A DNA stretch of 64,000 nucleotides from positions 1-64,000 of the forward strand of contig CABHPB010000148.1 in assembly GCA_902168115.1 (NCBI GenBank), read 5' to 3'. The DNA is from an uncultured Methylopila sp. (GTDB taxonomy: Bacteria > Pseudomonadota > Alphaproteobacteria > Rhizobiales > Methylopilaceae). How positions within the stretch are numbered: position 1 is the first letter of the stretch; every line of letters starts with the position of its first letter. The notes under the pieces were generated by a model. The model was not told the origin of the DNA and ran no database searches. It saw only the letters and a list, made by a program, of their open reading frames with translations. Shown here piece by piece: positions 26,056-35,088 of this stretch. The position numbers and the translations under genes are program-made.

Positions 26056-27153
26056 TCAGGGAAGGCGCGCTGCGACGAGGTTCCGCAGCCGTCGTCCGGC
26101 CATCACCGCCTGCAGTCCGCCGTTCATAACGGCGAGACGCAGGCCCGTCCGTCCCATGCTCCGCGCGCCGCGCTTCACCAGCTTCGCGACCTCCGGAACG
26201 CGCATCAGCGCGTCGGCGTCGTAATAGTCCCAGGCTTCCGGCTCGGAGGAAAACAGCCGCTCGCCCGTCGGCCACGGACGGAAATGCGCCCCGGCCAGTT
26301 CGAACAGTTCGGTCTGCAGCCTCTCGTAGTGAGCCGTGTCGCGCGACACGGCGAGCTTGCGCCGCGCGCTTCCCCCGCGCTCGCGGATGGTGGCGACGAT
26401 CTCCTCGCGGTCCTGCGGCGAAAACAGCAGGCGGACCGCGTCGCCGACGTCGAGGCGTCCCGGCGTGCTGGCGTAGCCGCCGACCGTCGACAGCAGGCGG
26501 AGAAACTCGGTCGCCTCCAGCGGCTGCCGGGCGTTGGCCGAGGCCGCGGTCGGCGCGACGCCGTCGAGCGACAGGGCCTCGCTGGCGAAGGCCGAATAGA
26601 GGTCGAGCCCGCGTCCGGCGATCTCGTCATAGAGCAGGATCGTGAAATCGGCCGCGTCCTGCCGCAGGTGCGGCCTGAGGTCCCTGAGCGGATTGAGCAG
26701 ACGCGAGCGAGCCGGATCACGCATGTGCCGCGCAAGGAACCGCGGCAGCGGCTCGGCCCCGCCGAGCTTGACCGACTGCGCCCACATCGAGCGGACGACC
26801 GACATCGGGTCGCGCAGCACATAGACGATGCGGAGCTCGCGCTTCCCGAACATCCGCGCGAGCGCCGAGACCTGCCGGGGACGCCAGCGCCGGAAGCCCT
26901 CGGCCGACAACAGGACGTTGAGCCGCCTCGCTTCGGCTTCGCGCGCGGCGGCGGCGACGTCGTCGAAGACGCGCCCGGCGCCGGCCATGATCTGGTCCGC
27001 GTGCTCGACGATCTCGTGGTGAGCGAGCGCCGTCCTGACGCCGAGCACGGGATAAAGCCAGCCTCGCTTCAGCAGCTCAGCGCGCTGCTGCTTGAAGTTG
27101 GCTTGGAGATAGGTCGTGCCGGTCTTGTGCGGCCCGACGTGGAGAACGAGCAT
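26056..27153 (-). CDS. PAPS-dependent sulfotransferase family protein
   Basis: A 365-residue protein. The 5'-phosphosulfate-binding loop is the N-terminal LVLHVGPHKTGTTYLQANF and the 3'-phosphate motif is RIVYVLRDPMSVVRSMWAQ, both typical of sulfotransferases. The rest is weakly conserved, with no signal peptide, so a cytoplasmic enzyme modifying a polysaccharide, lipid or small molecule is likely. The ATG at 27153 gives an N-terminus directly on the first beta strand. It stands alone between the trxA terminator and the Bug receptor gene on the same strand. Confidence 0.75.
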   Translation of the reverse strand: MLVLHVGPHKTGTTYLQANFKQQRAELLKRGWLYPVLGVRTALAHHEIVEHADQIMAGAGRVFDDVAAAAREAEARRLNVLLSAEGFRRWRPRQVSALARMFGKRELRIVYVLRDPMSVVRSMWAQSVKLGGAEPLPRFLARHMRDPARSRLLNPLRDLRPHLRQDAADFTILLYDEIAGRGLDLYSAFASEALSLDGVAPTAASANARQPLEATEFLRLLSTVGGYASTPGRLDVGDAVRLLFSPQDREEIVATIRERGGSARRKLAVSRDTAHYERLQTELFELAGAHFRPWPTGERLFSSEPEAWDYYDADALMRVPEVAKLVKRGARSMGRTGLRLAVMNGGLQAVMAGRRLRNLVAARLP

Positions 27154-27240
27154 TCCGGCCAGGATCTCGGTGATCGCCCGGTCGCCGTCTTAGCACCGGC
27201 GGGGCGGAGGCTCAAAGGCCGGCGCCGCGCGACCGTGGAG

Positions 27241-27281
27241 ACGAAAAGAGAAAAGGCCCCCGACACGGGTCGGAGGCCTTT
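27241..27281 (-). terminator. Intrinsic terminator of trxA
   Basis: On the minus strand AAAGGCC-t-CCGAC pairs with GTCGG-g-GGCCTTT around CCGT (stem 27252-27281), followed by TTCTCTTTTCG. The strong stem and T-tract lie 45 bases after the trxA stop. Confidence 0.85.
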
Positions 27282-27325
27282 CACGTTCACACCCCGTCGC
27301 CGGCCACGCCGGCGGACGGTTCGCT

Positions 27326-27646
27326 TCAGACCGAGGTCTCGATCCAGCTGACGAGCTTGGACTTCGGCGCGGCGCCGCGCTGGGTCGCGACGTGCTCGCC
27401 GCCCTTGAACATCATCAGCATCGGAATCGCCGAGATGCCGAACTTGGTCGCGGTCTCGGGGTTCTCGTCGACGTTGAGCTTCACGATCTTGACCTTGCCG
27501 GCCATCTCCTCGGAGATCTCCTCGAGCGCCGGGCCGATCGCGCGACAGGGGCCGCACCATTCGGCCCAGAAGTCGACGACGACGGGCTCGGCCGAGTTCA
27601 GGACCTCGGCCTGGAAGGTGGAGTCTGAAACCTTGGCGGTCGCCAT
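27326..27646 (-). CDS. trxA: Thioredoxin
   Basis: A 106-residue cytosolic disulfide reductase. The active site WCGPC has cysteines 31 and 34 ([15 protein letters not shown]); the cis-proline is in [12 protein letters not shown]. Length and motifs match TrxA/TrxM-type thioredoxins. It follows addA after 88 bases on the same strand, as in other Hyphomicrobiales, and has its own strong terminator. Confidence 0.95.
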   Translation of the reverse strand: MATAKVSDSTFQAEVLNSAEPVVVDFWAEWCGPCRAIGPALEEISEEMAGKVKIVKLNVDENPETATKFGISAIPMLMMFKGGEHVATQRGAAPKSKLVSWIETSV

Positions 27647-27733
27647 GGGAGTTGCCTTTCTCGAGCGGGCGGCGCGCGGGGGTCGTGGCCGCTCCTGATG
27701 TTGGCCGAAAGGTATGGACGCCCCCGGGGAGCG

Positions 27734-30700
27734 TCAAGCAATGGCGGGCGCGGCGAGGGCCACCTCGTCGATCCGCGGCGCCGCGGTCCACAGGATCGCG
27801 GCCCGGACCGGGCGGTCGGGCCAGATTTCCGCGACGAGTTCCGCATAGGCCTCGAGTTGCGCCCGATAGGCCGGCGGGACGGGCGCGCCCGGCGCCGGCG
27901 GGAAGCGGTCGGTCTTGTGGTCGACGATCAGCACGCTGTCCTTCGTGACGGCGAGGCGGTCGATCCGGCCGGACACCGGCCGGCCGTCCCTCAGATTGCC
28001 GACGATCGGAACCTCGCCCCGGCTGCCCGGACCGAACACCGCCGCGAAGGCGGGATCCTCGACGATCGCAAGGGCGGATTTCGCGAGCATCAGGACGGCG
28101 TCCACCCCGAACGCCTCCGCGCCGCTGGCGGCGATGTGGGCGGCCGCCTCTCCGCGGCGCTCCGGAGGAACGTCCGGCAGCGCCTTCAGAAGGCGATGCA
28201 GCAGCACGCCGCGCAGGCGCGCCATGTCTGCTCCGGGACCGGATGCGAAGGACTGCGCCTGCCCGTCCTCGGCCAGGATCGCGGAGGGCGACAGCGGCCG
28301 GCCCGGCGCGGCCTCGTGCGGCGCGGGCGCGAACAGCCAGTCCGGCTCCGGCGGAACGGGCGCCGGCGCTGCGATCTCCTCCGCGGGCGGGACGATCGAG
28401 CCCGAGGCGAGCCGCAGGATCGGTTCGCCGCCATGACGCTCGATGGTGTCGACGTTGGGCGCGCCGGCCATCGCCTCCGCCACGAGGTCGTACCAGGCGC
28501 CTTCGGGGCGCGACTTGCCGACGTCGTGGCCGCATACGACCAGCCTGTCCTTCGCCCGCGTCATGGCGACGTAGAGCAGGCGGCGATGCTCGCCCTGCGC
28601 CTTGGCGAGCATGTCCGCCCGGGCGGCGGCGAGCGCCGGCGGATCGTCGTCCTTGCGGCCGGCCCAGACCGGGATCGGCGCGGCGTCGTGGCCGGCGTGC
28701 GGCCGCGGCAGCATGATCAGCGCGGGCGCCCGCCCGGAGGCCGCGCCGCAGGTGTCGGCGAGCACCACCATGCCGGCCTCGAGGCCCTTGGCGCCGTGGA
28801 CGGTCATCACCCGCACCTCGCCCGAGGAGACGTCGAGGTCGCGCTTGATCTCGGCGGGCGCCGCCCGCATCCAGTGCAGGAGGGCCGGCAGGCTCGGCGG
28901 ATGGGTTCGCGAGAACTCCTGCGCGAGGTCGAGAAAGGCGTCGAGCGGGTCGTCGACCTCGTGGCCGAGCCGCGCCCGGAACGCCCGCCTGCCGCCCGCC
29001 GCCAGCGCATGGGCGTAAAAGTCGAACGGCGAGCGCCGCGCTGCCTCGCGAGCATAGGCCCGGAATCTCTCGGCCGCGGCCGCCGCGCGTGGCGGGCCGT
29101 CGGCGAGGGCGTCGACCAGCCGGCCCTCGCGGCGCGGGGCGACCGCCATCAGGTCTTCGTCGGCCAGGCGGAAGAGCGGTCCCTTCAGCGCGCAGGCGAG
29201 CGCGAGATCATCGTCCGGCGTGACGATCGCGTCGCCGAGCGCGACGAGGTCCATGACCGCGATGTGCTCCCCGACGACCAGCCGGTCGGCGCCGGCGACC
29301 GGCACCTGGCGGCGCTTCAAGGCGCGCAGGATCGCCTCGAACAACGCCTTTCGCTGGCGCACGAGGATCAGGATCTCGCCGGGCGGATGCCGGCCGGCGA
29401 CGATCTCGGCCTGCACGTCCTCGGCGATCGCCTCCGCGAGGCGCACGACGGCGCTCGCCGGGTTCACCCGGTCAAACGGCGCGTCCCAGGCCTCCTCGGC
29501 GTAAGCGGCCTCCTCGGCCGCCACGATCGGCCAGAGCTCGACCGAGCCCGCTTCGCCGGCGCGGGTCGTCGTGTGCATGGTGCCGGCGTCGTCGAAGGTG
29601 AGGCCCCGTCGCGCGGCCTCGCGCCCGAACACCAGGTCGACGCCGTCGAGCACCGCCTTCGCCGAGCGGAAGCTCTCGGTGAGCGGGACGACGCGGAAAT
29701 CGAGGTCGACGGCGTGATGGCCGGCCTCGAAGTGGCGGCGGCTCTCGCCGAAGGCGGCGGGCTCGGCGCCCTGGAACGAGAAGATCGACTGCTTCTCGTC
29801 GCCCACCGCGAAGACGGTGCGGCCGACGCCCGGACGCGCGCCCGCGCCGGCGAGAAAGTCCTCGGTCAGGCGCTTGACGATGTCCCACTGCTCGGGCGCG
29901 GTGTCCTGCGCCTCGTCGACCAGCACATGGTCGAGCCCGCCGTCGAGCTTGAACAGCACCCAGGCCGCGTCGGCGCGCGACAGCAGCGCGCGGGTTCGGC
30001 TGATCAGGTCGTCATAGTCGAGCAGCCCGCGCGCCGACTTCGCCGCGGCGTAGGCCTGGATCGCGGCGTCGGCGAGCGTCAGCAGCGCATGGCTGCGCTC
30101 GACGATCGCGAGCGCGCGGATCCGGGCGGTCAGGTCGCCGATGCGCGCGAGCTCCGCGTCGAGCGTTCCGGCGAGGACGGGCGCGCGCTTGCGCGTCGCG
30201 GCGGTGACGATCGAGGCGCGCGGCTTGCCGGCGGCGGTGAGGAAGGCGGAGAGGTAGCCGTCGCGACGAGCGGCGTCGCTGGCCGCGGCCGACGCTCGCG
30301 AAAAACAGGCGCCGATCTTGGCGTCGTTGGCCGAGCCGAGCGCGAGCTCCGCCGCGACCGCCGGCCATTCGGTCTCGGCGATCCCTTCGGCGAGGATCGC
30401 GGCTTCCAGCGCCGCGACGCTGTCGGAGGGATCAAGCTCGAACATCGCGCGCAGTTCGCGGGCCGCGCCGTCCGGATCGTCGATCCCGTCGCTCGTCAGC
30501 AGTTTCCGGATGGCGTCGCGCTCCGCCACCGCCTCGGCGAGCGCGCCGTCGATCGTCATCTCGGCGGTCCGCGCGGCGAGGCCCGCGAGCGCCCGACCGA
30601 TCGCGCTGCCGGGCGCGCGAGCGGCGGTCGCCAGCACCTCTGCGCGCGCCTGCGCCATCAGCTCGGCCTGGTCGCGCTCGTCGAGCTCCGAAAATCCGGC

Positions 30701-31126
30701 GGCGACGTTCGCCTCGAACGGGAACTGGTGTAGCAGCCGGCCGCAAAAGGCGTGGATCGTGTAGATCTTCAGCCCGCCCGGCGTCTCCAGCGCCCGCGCG
30801 AACAGCTTGCGGGCGCTCGCCAGCCGGCCTGCGTCCGGCCGCGCGCCGTCGAGCTCCGCAAGTTCGTCGGCGAGGCGCTCGTCGGAGGTCGTCGCCCAGC
30901 GGCGCAGCCGCTCGACCACCTTGTTCTGCATGTTGACGGCGGCCGCCTTGGTGAAGGTCAGGCAGAGAATCCGGGACGGATCGGCCCCCGCGAGCAGCAG
31001 CCGCACGACGCGCTGGACCAGCACATAGGTCTTGCCCGAGCCGGCGTTGGCCGACACCCAGGCCGACCGCGACGGGTCCGAGGCCAGCGCCTGCCGGTCG
31101 CGGGTGAGGACGGAGGGGCCGGTCAT
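27734..31126 (-). CDS. addA: Double-strand break repair helicase-nuclease AddA (alphaproteobacterial type)
   Basis: A 1130-residue subunit of the AddAB complex, which unwinds and resects DNA ends for RecA. The UvrD-type helicase Walker A is ANAGSGKT (residues 26-33), followed by LCLTFTKAAAVNM; motif II is HVLVDEAQDTAPEQW and the downstream motif VFAVGDEKQSIFSFQGAEP. Helicase motifs VMTVHGAKGLEA and LLYVAMTRAKDRL lie further on. A RecB-type nuclease domain is near the C-terminus (LIVDHKTDRFPP, then YRAQLEAYAEL). The ATG at 31126 overlaps the addB stop as ATGA. Confidence 0.96.
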   Translation of the reverse strand: MTGPSVLTRDRQALASDPSRSAWVSANAGSGKTYVLVQRVVRLLLAGADPSRILCLTFTKAAAVNMQNKVVERLRRWATTSDERLADELAELDGARPDAGRLASARKLFARALETPGGLKIYTIHAFCGRLLHQFPFEANVAAGFSELDERDQAELMAQARAEVLATAARAPGSAIGRALAGLAARTAEMTIDGALAEAVAERDAIRKLLTSDGIDDPDGAARELRAMFELDPSDSVAALEAAILAEGIAETEWPAVAAELALGSANDAKIGACFSRASAAASDAARRDGYLSAFLTAAGKPRASIVTAATRKRAPVLAGTLDAELARIGDLTARIRALAIVERSHALLTLADAAIQAYAAAKSARGLLDYDDLISRTRALLSRADAAWVLFKLDGGLDHVLVDEAQDTAPEQWDIVKRLTEDFLAGAGARPGVGRTVFAVGDEKQSIFSFQGAEPAAFGESRRHFEAGHHAVDLDFRVVPLTESFRSAKAVLDGVDLVFGREAARRGLTFDDAGTMHTTTRAGEAGSVELWPIVAAEEAAYAEEAWDAPFDRVNPASAVVRLAEAIAEDVQAEIVAGRHPPGEILILVRQRKALFEAILRALKRRQVPVAGADRLVVGEHIAVMDLVALGDAIVTPDDDLALACALKGPLFRLADEDLMAVAPRREGRLVDALADGPPRAAAAAERFRAYAREAARRSPFDFYAHALAAGGRRAFRARLGHEVDDPLDAFLDLAQEFSRTHPPSLPALLHWMRAAPAEIKRDLDVSSGEVRVMTVHGAKGLEAGMVVLADTCGAASGRAPALIMLPRPHAGHDAAPIPVWAGRKDDDPPALAAARADMLAKAQGEHRRLLYVAMTRAKDRLVVCGHDVGKSRPEGAWYDLVAEAMAGAPNVDTIERHGGEPILRLASGSIVPPAEEIAAPAPVPPEPDWLFAPAPHEAAPGRPLSPSAILAEDGQAQSFASGPGADMARLRGVLLHRLLKALPDVPPERRGEAAAHIAASGAEAFGVDAVLMLAKSALAIVEDPAFAAVFGPGSRGEVPIVGNLRDGRPVSGRIDRLAVTKDSVLIVDHKTDRFPPAPGAPVPPAYRAQLEAYAELVAEIWPDRPVRAAILWTAAPRIDEVALAAPAIA

Positions 31127-34100
31127 TCCTCGCCTCCCTCGCTCGCGCCGCCGGTCGCGGACCATTCCTTGACCCGCGCGAGATGGGCGTAGGGGCCTTC
31201 CGGCCGGGCCAGAAACTTCGGGTGCGACAGCGAGCGATAGGGTTCGGTCTCGTCCTCGAAGCGGTCGACCACCGCCTTGAAGCGGGCGAGCGCCGCCGCG
31301 GCGATCTCGTCGGGCGCGGAATCCTTGTCGCGGATGTCGACGATCTCGCCCGCCGGGTCGCGGCCGACGAGCTTGACGAGCGCGAGCTCAGAAACGGGAC
31401 CGCGTCCGGCCTTGGCGAAGCCGCCCTCGCGCAGGATCGCGCCTTCGAGCGGCAGCTGCGGCGCAAAGCCCGCCAGCGCCTGCTTCACCGTCGGCGTGCC
31501 GCCGGTCTTGTAGTCGAGCAGCGCGAAGGAGCCGTCATTCAGCGCGTCGATGTGGTCGGCGCGGGCGGTCAGGCGGAAGGCGCGGCCGGCTTTGGTCCCG
31601 AATTCGACCAGGCCGTCGAGCTCGACCTGCGAGGCGTCCACCGTCTCCGATCGGCCGCGATGGAAGCCGAGCGTCCAGTCCGCGATGCGCTCGAAGCGCG
31701 GCCACCACAGCGTCTGGACGTCGTCGCGCTCCATCAGCCGACCGAAGGCCTCGCGGCCGAAGGCGAGCAGTCTGTCGCGCGCGTCGGGCGCGTCGAGCCC
31801 GACGCCGCTCTCGGTGAACTTCTGGAGCGCGCCGTGGATGGCGTTGCCGAGATCGGCGGGGCCGGGCTCCGGCCCGACCGCGCCGAGCTCCTCCAGCTTC
31901 AGCACGTGGCGGGCGTAGATCGAGTAAGGGTCGCGCAGCCAGGTCTCGACCTGGCTGACGCTGATGCGGGCCGGGCGAAGCTCGAGCGGCGGGCGCGGCT
32001 CCGGTGGTTTCGGGGCCGGCTCCCGTTCGACGCGGTCGAGCGCCTCGGCGAGCTCCGCGAGCCGCCGGCCGCGCGCAAGCGCCGCTTCATGGGCCGGGCC
32101 GCCGGCGACGGCGGCGAGCCGCTGTAGCCAGCGCGCCGGCACCGTCGGTGCGCCGCCGACCTTCTGGGCGCGGGTGAGGATGACCTCCTCGGCCCCGAGC
32201 CCCTGCGCGAAGTCGTGCGCCGACAGGCCGATCCGCCGCTCCGGAGGCGCAAGGCCGAGCGCTGTGCGCAGGGGGCGGTTGATCCACGGGTCGGCCTGCG
32301 GCACGGCGGGCCACGTTCCTTCGTTCAGCCCGCCCAGCACGACGCGATCGAAGCGGATGAGGCGGGCCTCCAATGGGCCGAGGATCCTGAGCCGAGGATG
32401 CCGATCGCGCGGCGGACGAAGGGCGTGGCCCGCCATCAGCGCCTCCAGCACGCCGGGGAAGGCGGCGGGCGCGATCGGCTCGGAGCGGCCGGCGGCCGCG
32501 AGCAGCTCGTCGAGCAGGTCCGTGATCGCGGCGGCGTCCTCGGCCTCGGCGTCGCCGAGAAGGGAGGAGAACGCCTGCGCGAGCGCCGCGACCAGATGTT
32601 CGAGCGCGGCCGCTTTTTGCGCGCAGGCCCGGACGAGCGGCGCGAGCGCCGACTCCAGCCGATCGACGAGGGCGAGCGCCGCCGCGCGGTCTGGTGGGCC
32701 GAAGCGGGCGGCGGTGCCTCTCGGCCTGTCGGTCGCCTCGAGCGCGGCGCGCGCGCCAGCAAACCCTTCGCCGGGCAGCGGCGCCCGGAACACGGCGACG
32801 TCGAGCGCATCGGCCGCCCGGGCGTGGTCGTCATTGCAGAGTCGGCAGGCCGGCGAGCGGATCAGCGCCAGCAGCAGGTCAGGCCGCGGATCGAGCGCAG
32901 CCTCGGCCGCGAGTCGCAGCAGCGCGCCGGCGGGCGTCGAGGCGAGCGGACGGCCCGCGCTGTCGTCGATCGTGATGTCCCAGCGTTCGAGCTCGATCGC
33001 GACGCGGGCGGCGAGGTTCCGGTCCGGGGTGACGAGCGCGGCGGTCCTGCCCGGCGTCGCGACGGCCTCGCGCAGCGCGACGGCGATGGCGGCGGCCTCC
33101 GTGCGGAAGGTCGCCGCCTCGACGATGGTGACGCCCTCCATCGCCGCCGCGACGTCGCTCGCCGACATGCGGCGCGCGCTCCAGGCGTCTGTGGTGTCCG
33201 CCGGCCGCAGCGCCTCGGCGGCGAGTTTTCCCCGGGCCGCGAGCGCCGGAGCGATCCGCCCGAGCGGCCGGACCTCGCCGCGCCCGACGCCGAGCGCGCG
33301 GATCAGATGGGCGAGGCCGCGCTGCGGGTGGCCGAACAGGCCCGGCTCTTCGCCCTCCAGAAGCTGTCGCCAGGCGCGCTCGTCGAGATCCTGCGCGTCG
33401 AGCCCCGGCAGCACGACCGCGCCGAGCGGGTGGAGCGCGATCTCAGCCATCAGGCGGCGCACGGCCGGCGCCGAGCCGGTCGAGCCCGCCGCGATCACCG
33501 GGCCGCGCGATCCGGCGATGCGGCGCGCGGCGGCGTCGATCTGCAATCGTCGTCGTCGGCTCGGGTCGAGCAGCCCGCGCTCGGCGAGATGGTCCGGCCA
33601 GGCCTTCAGCGCGACCTTCAGGAAGGACTGGGTGATCGCCCAGTACCGGTCGTGCTCGCCGGGGATCAGCGCCTCGAGGCCGGAGACGTCGACCTCTTCG
33701 GTCTCGATCGCGTCGACCAGCCGCTCGAGGTCGCCCGCGAGATGGATGGCGTCGGCGGCGGTCGCCGGCACCAGCGGGCCGTCCTCGGGCGACAGCGTCA
33801 GGATCGAGCGGTCGAGCGCGCGGGCGAATGCCGAGACCATGCTGGCGAGCGTCAGGCGGCGCTCGAAGCCGCCTGCGGCGGGCGGCAGCTCCGTCTCGTC
33901 CGTCTCCAGCGGCTCGACGACGTCCGCGTCCTCGTCGACGTCGCCGAGCGGCGCGATGCGCGGCAGCAGCGTCGCGCGGCCGTCCAGCGCCTCGAGAAAG
34001 GCGTCGCGCAGCGCCCGCGCCGCGCGCCGGGTCGGCAGGAACACGGTCGCGTCGGCGAGCGCGATCGGATCGCCGCGCGGCGAAAAGCCGGGCGCCACCT

Positions 34101-34188
34101 CGCCGTCGAGCAGCCCGCGCGCCAGCGTCGGCAGGAAGTCCGCGCCGGCGGGGATGGTCAGGACGTTGGGGCGACGGGAATCGGCCAT
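31123..34188 (-). CDS. addB: Double-strand break repair protein AddB (alphaproteobacterial type)
   Basis: A 1021-residue partner of AddA. It has an inactive-helicase-like body (VFLPTRRAARALRDAFLEA near the start, GLNEGTWPAVPQADPWINRP in the middle) and a C-terminal nuclease domain with RISVSQVETWLRDPYSIYARHVLKLEE and FALLDYKTGGTP, the catalytic D-x-K of the RecB nuclease family. The four iron-sulfur cysteines of Bacillus AddB are not apparent, as usual in the alphaproteobacterial subfamily. The ATG at 34188 gives MADSRRPNVLTIP. It overlaps addA downstream. Confidence 0.95.
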   Translation of the reverse strand: MADSRRPNVLTIPAGADFLPTLARGLLDGEVAPGFSPRGDPIALADATVFLPTRRAARALRDAFLEALDGRATLLPRIAPLGDVDEDADVVEPLETDETELPPAAGGFERRLTLASMVSAFARALDRSILTLSPEDGPLVPATAADAIHLAGDLERLVDAIETEEVDVSGLEALIPGEHDRYWAITQSFLKVALKAWPDHLAERGLLDPSRRRRLQIDAAARRIAGSRGPVIAAGSTGSAPAVRRLMAEIALHPLGAVVLPGLDAQDLDERAWRQLLEGEEPGLFGHPQRGLAHLIRALGVGRGEVRPLGRIAPALAARGKLAAEALRPADTTDAWSARRMSASDVAAAMEGVTIVEAATFRTEAAAIAVALREAVATPGRTAALVTPDRNLAARVAIELERWDITIDDSAGRPLASTPAGALLRLAAEAALDPRPDLLLALIRSPACRLCNDDHARAADALDVAVFRAPLPGEGFAGARAALEATDRPRGTAARFGPPDRAAALALVDRLESALAPLVRACAQKAAALEHLVAALAQAFSSLLGDAEAEDAAAITDLLDELLAAAGRSEPIAPAAFPGVLEALMAGHALRPPRDRHPRLRILGPLEARLIRFDRVVLGGLNEGTWPAVPQADPWINRPLRTALGLAPPERRIGLSAHDFAQGLGAEEVILTRAQKVGGAPTVPARWLQRLAAVAGGPAHEAALARGRRLAELAEALDRVEREPAPKPPEPRPPLELRPARISVSQVETWLRDPYSIYARHVLKLEELGAVGPEPGPADLGNAIHGALQKFTESGVGLDAPDARDRLLAFGREAFGRLMERDDVQTLWWPRFERIADWTLGFHRGRSETVDASQVELDGLVEFGTKAGRAFRLTARADHIDALNDGSFALLDYKTGGTPTVKQALAGFAPQLPLEGAILREGGFAKAGRGPVSELALVKLVGRDPAGEIVDIRDKDSAPDEIAAAALARFKAVVDRFEDETEPYRSLSHPKFLARPEGPYAHLARVKEWSATGGASEGGEE

Positions 34189-34218
34189 GGCGGGGAGTTT
34201 AGCCTGACGGGCGCTGTT

Positions 34219-34359
34219 ATCCCTCCCCTGGGACAGGGGAGGGTAAGGGTGGGACGCGCTTCAAGAAAAGACGTCCCGTCGACGTCGCGTCTTACGACCC
34301 ACGCGCCTACCCGACCTCGGCTTTGCCCCGGCCGCCCTCCCCGCTGACGCGGGGCAGGG
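34219..34359. repeat. Family B palindromic repeats between murU and addB
   Basis: A copy at 34219-34254 (ATCCCTCCCCTGGGACAGGG, then GAGGGTAAGGGTGGG) matches the pair near 16.2 kb. A diverged copy at 34335-34359 folds CCCTCCCCGC against GCGGGGCAGGG. They fill the 180-base gap between murU and addB on the same strand. Confidence 0.7.
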
Positions 34360-34368
34360 ATAAAAAGC

Positions 34369-35088
34369 TCACGCCACCGAGAGCGCGATCGCCTGCTCGG
34401 CCTCGACGATCGCCTGCGGCGTGCCGACGTGGAGCCACACGCCGTCGAGCCTGACGCCGAACAGCCGGTCGGCCTCGATCGCAGCGTTCCACAGCCGGTT
34501 CAGCGAGAACGGCCCCTTCGGCGCTTGGTCGAAGGCCGCGCGGGACATGATCGCAGCGCCGGCATAGGCGAAGGGGGTCACCTGCCGTTCGGGGCGCCGC
34601 CTCAGCCGGCCGTCCGCCGAGAACGAGAAGTCGCCCGCCCCGTCGAAGCCGACGCTCGCGGTGAGCGCTGCGACGAGCAGCAGCGCGTCCATCCGCTCGG
34701 GATCCCAGTTCTCGGCGAGGCGCGGAATGTTGCGGCTCGCGCCGTCCAGCCAGAAGGTGTCGGCGTTCAGCACGTAGAAGGCGTCGCCCGAAAGCTGCGG
34801 CAGCGCCTTCACGACCCCGCCGCCGGAATCGAGCAGCGCGGCGCGCTCGTCGGAGACCGTGATGCGGGGCGCCCCGCGGCGCTTCAGATGCGCCTCCATC
34901 TGGTCGGCGTGGTGATGGACATTGACGACGGCGTGCGCGAGGCCGGCGTCGGCGAGCTTGTCGAGCACATGGTCGAGCAGGGTCTTGCCCGCGACCTCGA
35001 CGAGGGGCTTGGGCTTGAAGTCGGTGATCGGCTTCATGCGGGTGCCGAGGCCCGCGGCCAGCACCATCGCATCTGTCGGCGCGCTCAA
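34369..35088 (-). CDS. murU: N-acetylmuramate-1-phosphate uridylyltransferase MurU-type nucleotidyltransferase
   Basis: A 239-residue sugar-nucleotide transferase. The nucleotide-binding signature is MVLAAGLGTRMKPITDFKPKPLV, with VVNVHHHADQMEAHL and the metal-site FYVLNADTFWLDG downstream. It lies directly after and overlaps a gene for an AmgK-type sugar kinase, the arrangement of the AmgK-MurU route that recycles MurNAc to UDP-MurNAc and bypasses the fosfomycin-sensitive step. The family also contains mannose- and glucose-1-phosphate transferases; the neighbour decides the call. A TTG at 35088 (TTGA overlap, GAGG upstream) is favoured; ATG 35067 is the alternative. Confidence 0.82.
   Translation of the reverse strand: MSAPTDAMVLAAGLGTRMKPITDFKPKPLVEVAGKTLLDHVLDKLADAGLAHAVVNVHHHADQMEAHLKRRGAPRITVSDERAALLDSGGGVVKALPQLSGDAFYVLNADTFWLDGASRNIPRLAENWDPERMDALLLVAALTASVGFDGAGDFSFSADGRLRRRPERQVTPFAYAGAAIMSRAAFDQAPKGPFSLNRLWNAAIEADRLFGVRLDGVWLHVGTPQAIVEAEQAIALSVA

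Noticed and set aside
27698-30733. A 1011-codon open frame on the plus strand opposite addA
   Set aside because: It is the antisense of a certain gene, rich in Arg, Gly and Ala with no motifs; long antisense frames are expected at this GC content.
31964-34347. Two long plus-strand open frames opposite addB
   Set aside because: Composition is Ser/Arg/Ala low complexity mirroring AddB codons; no ribosome site or domain.
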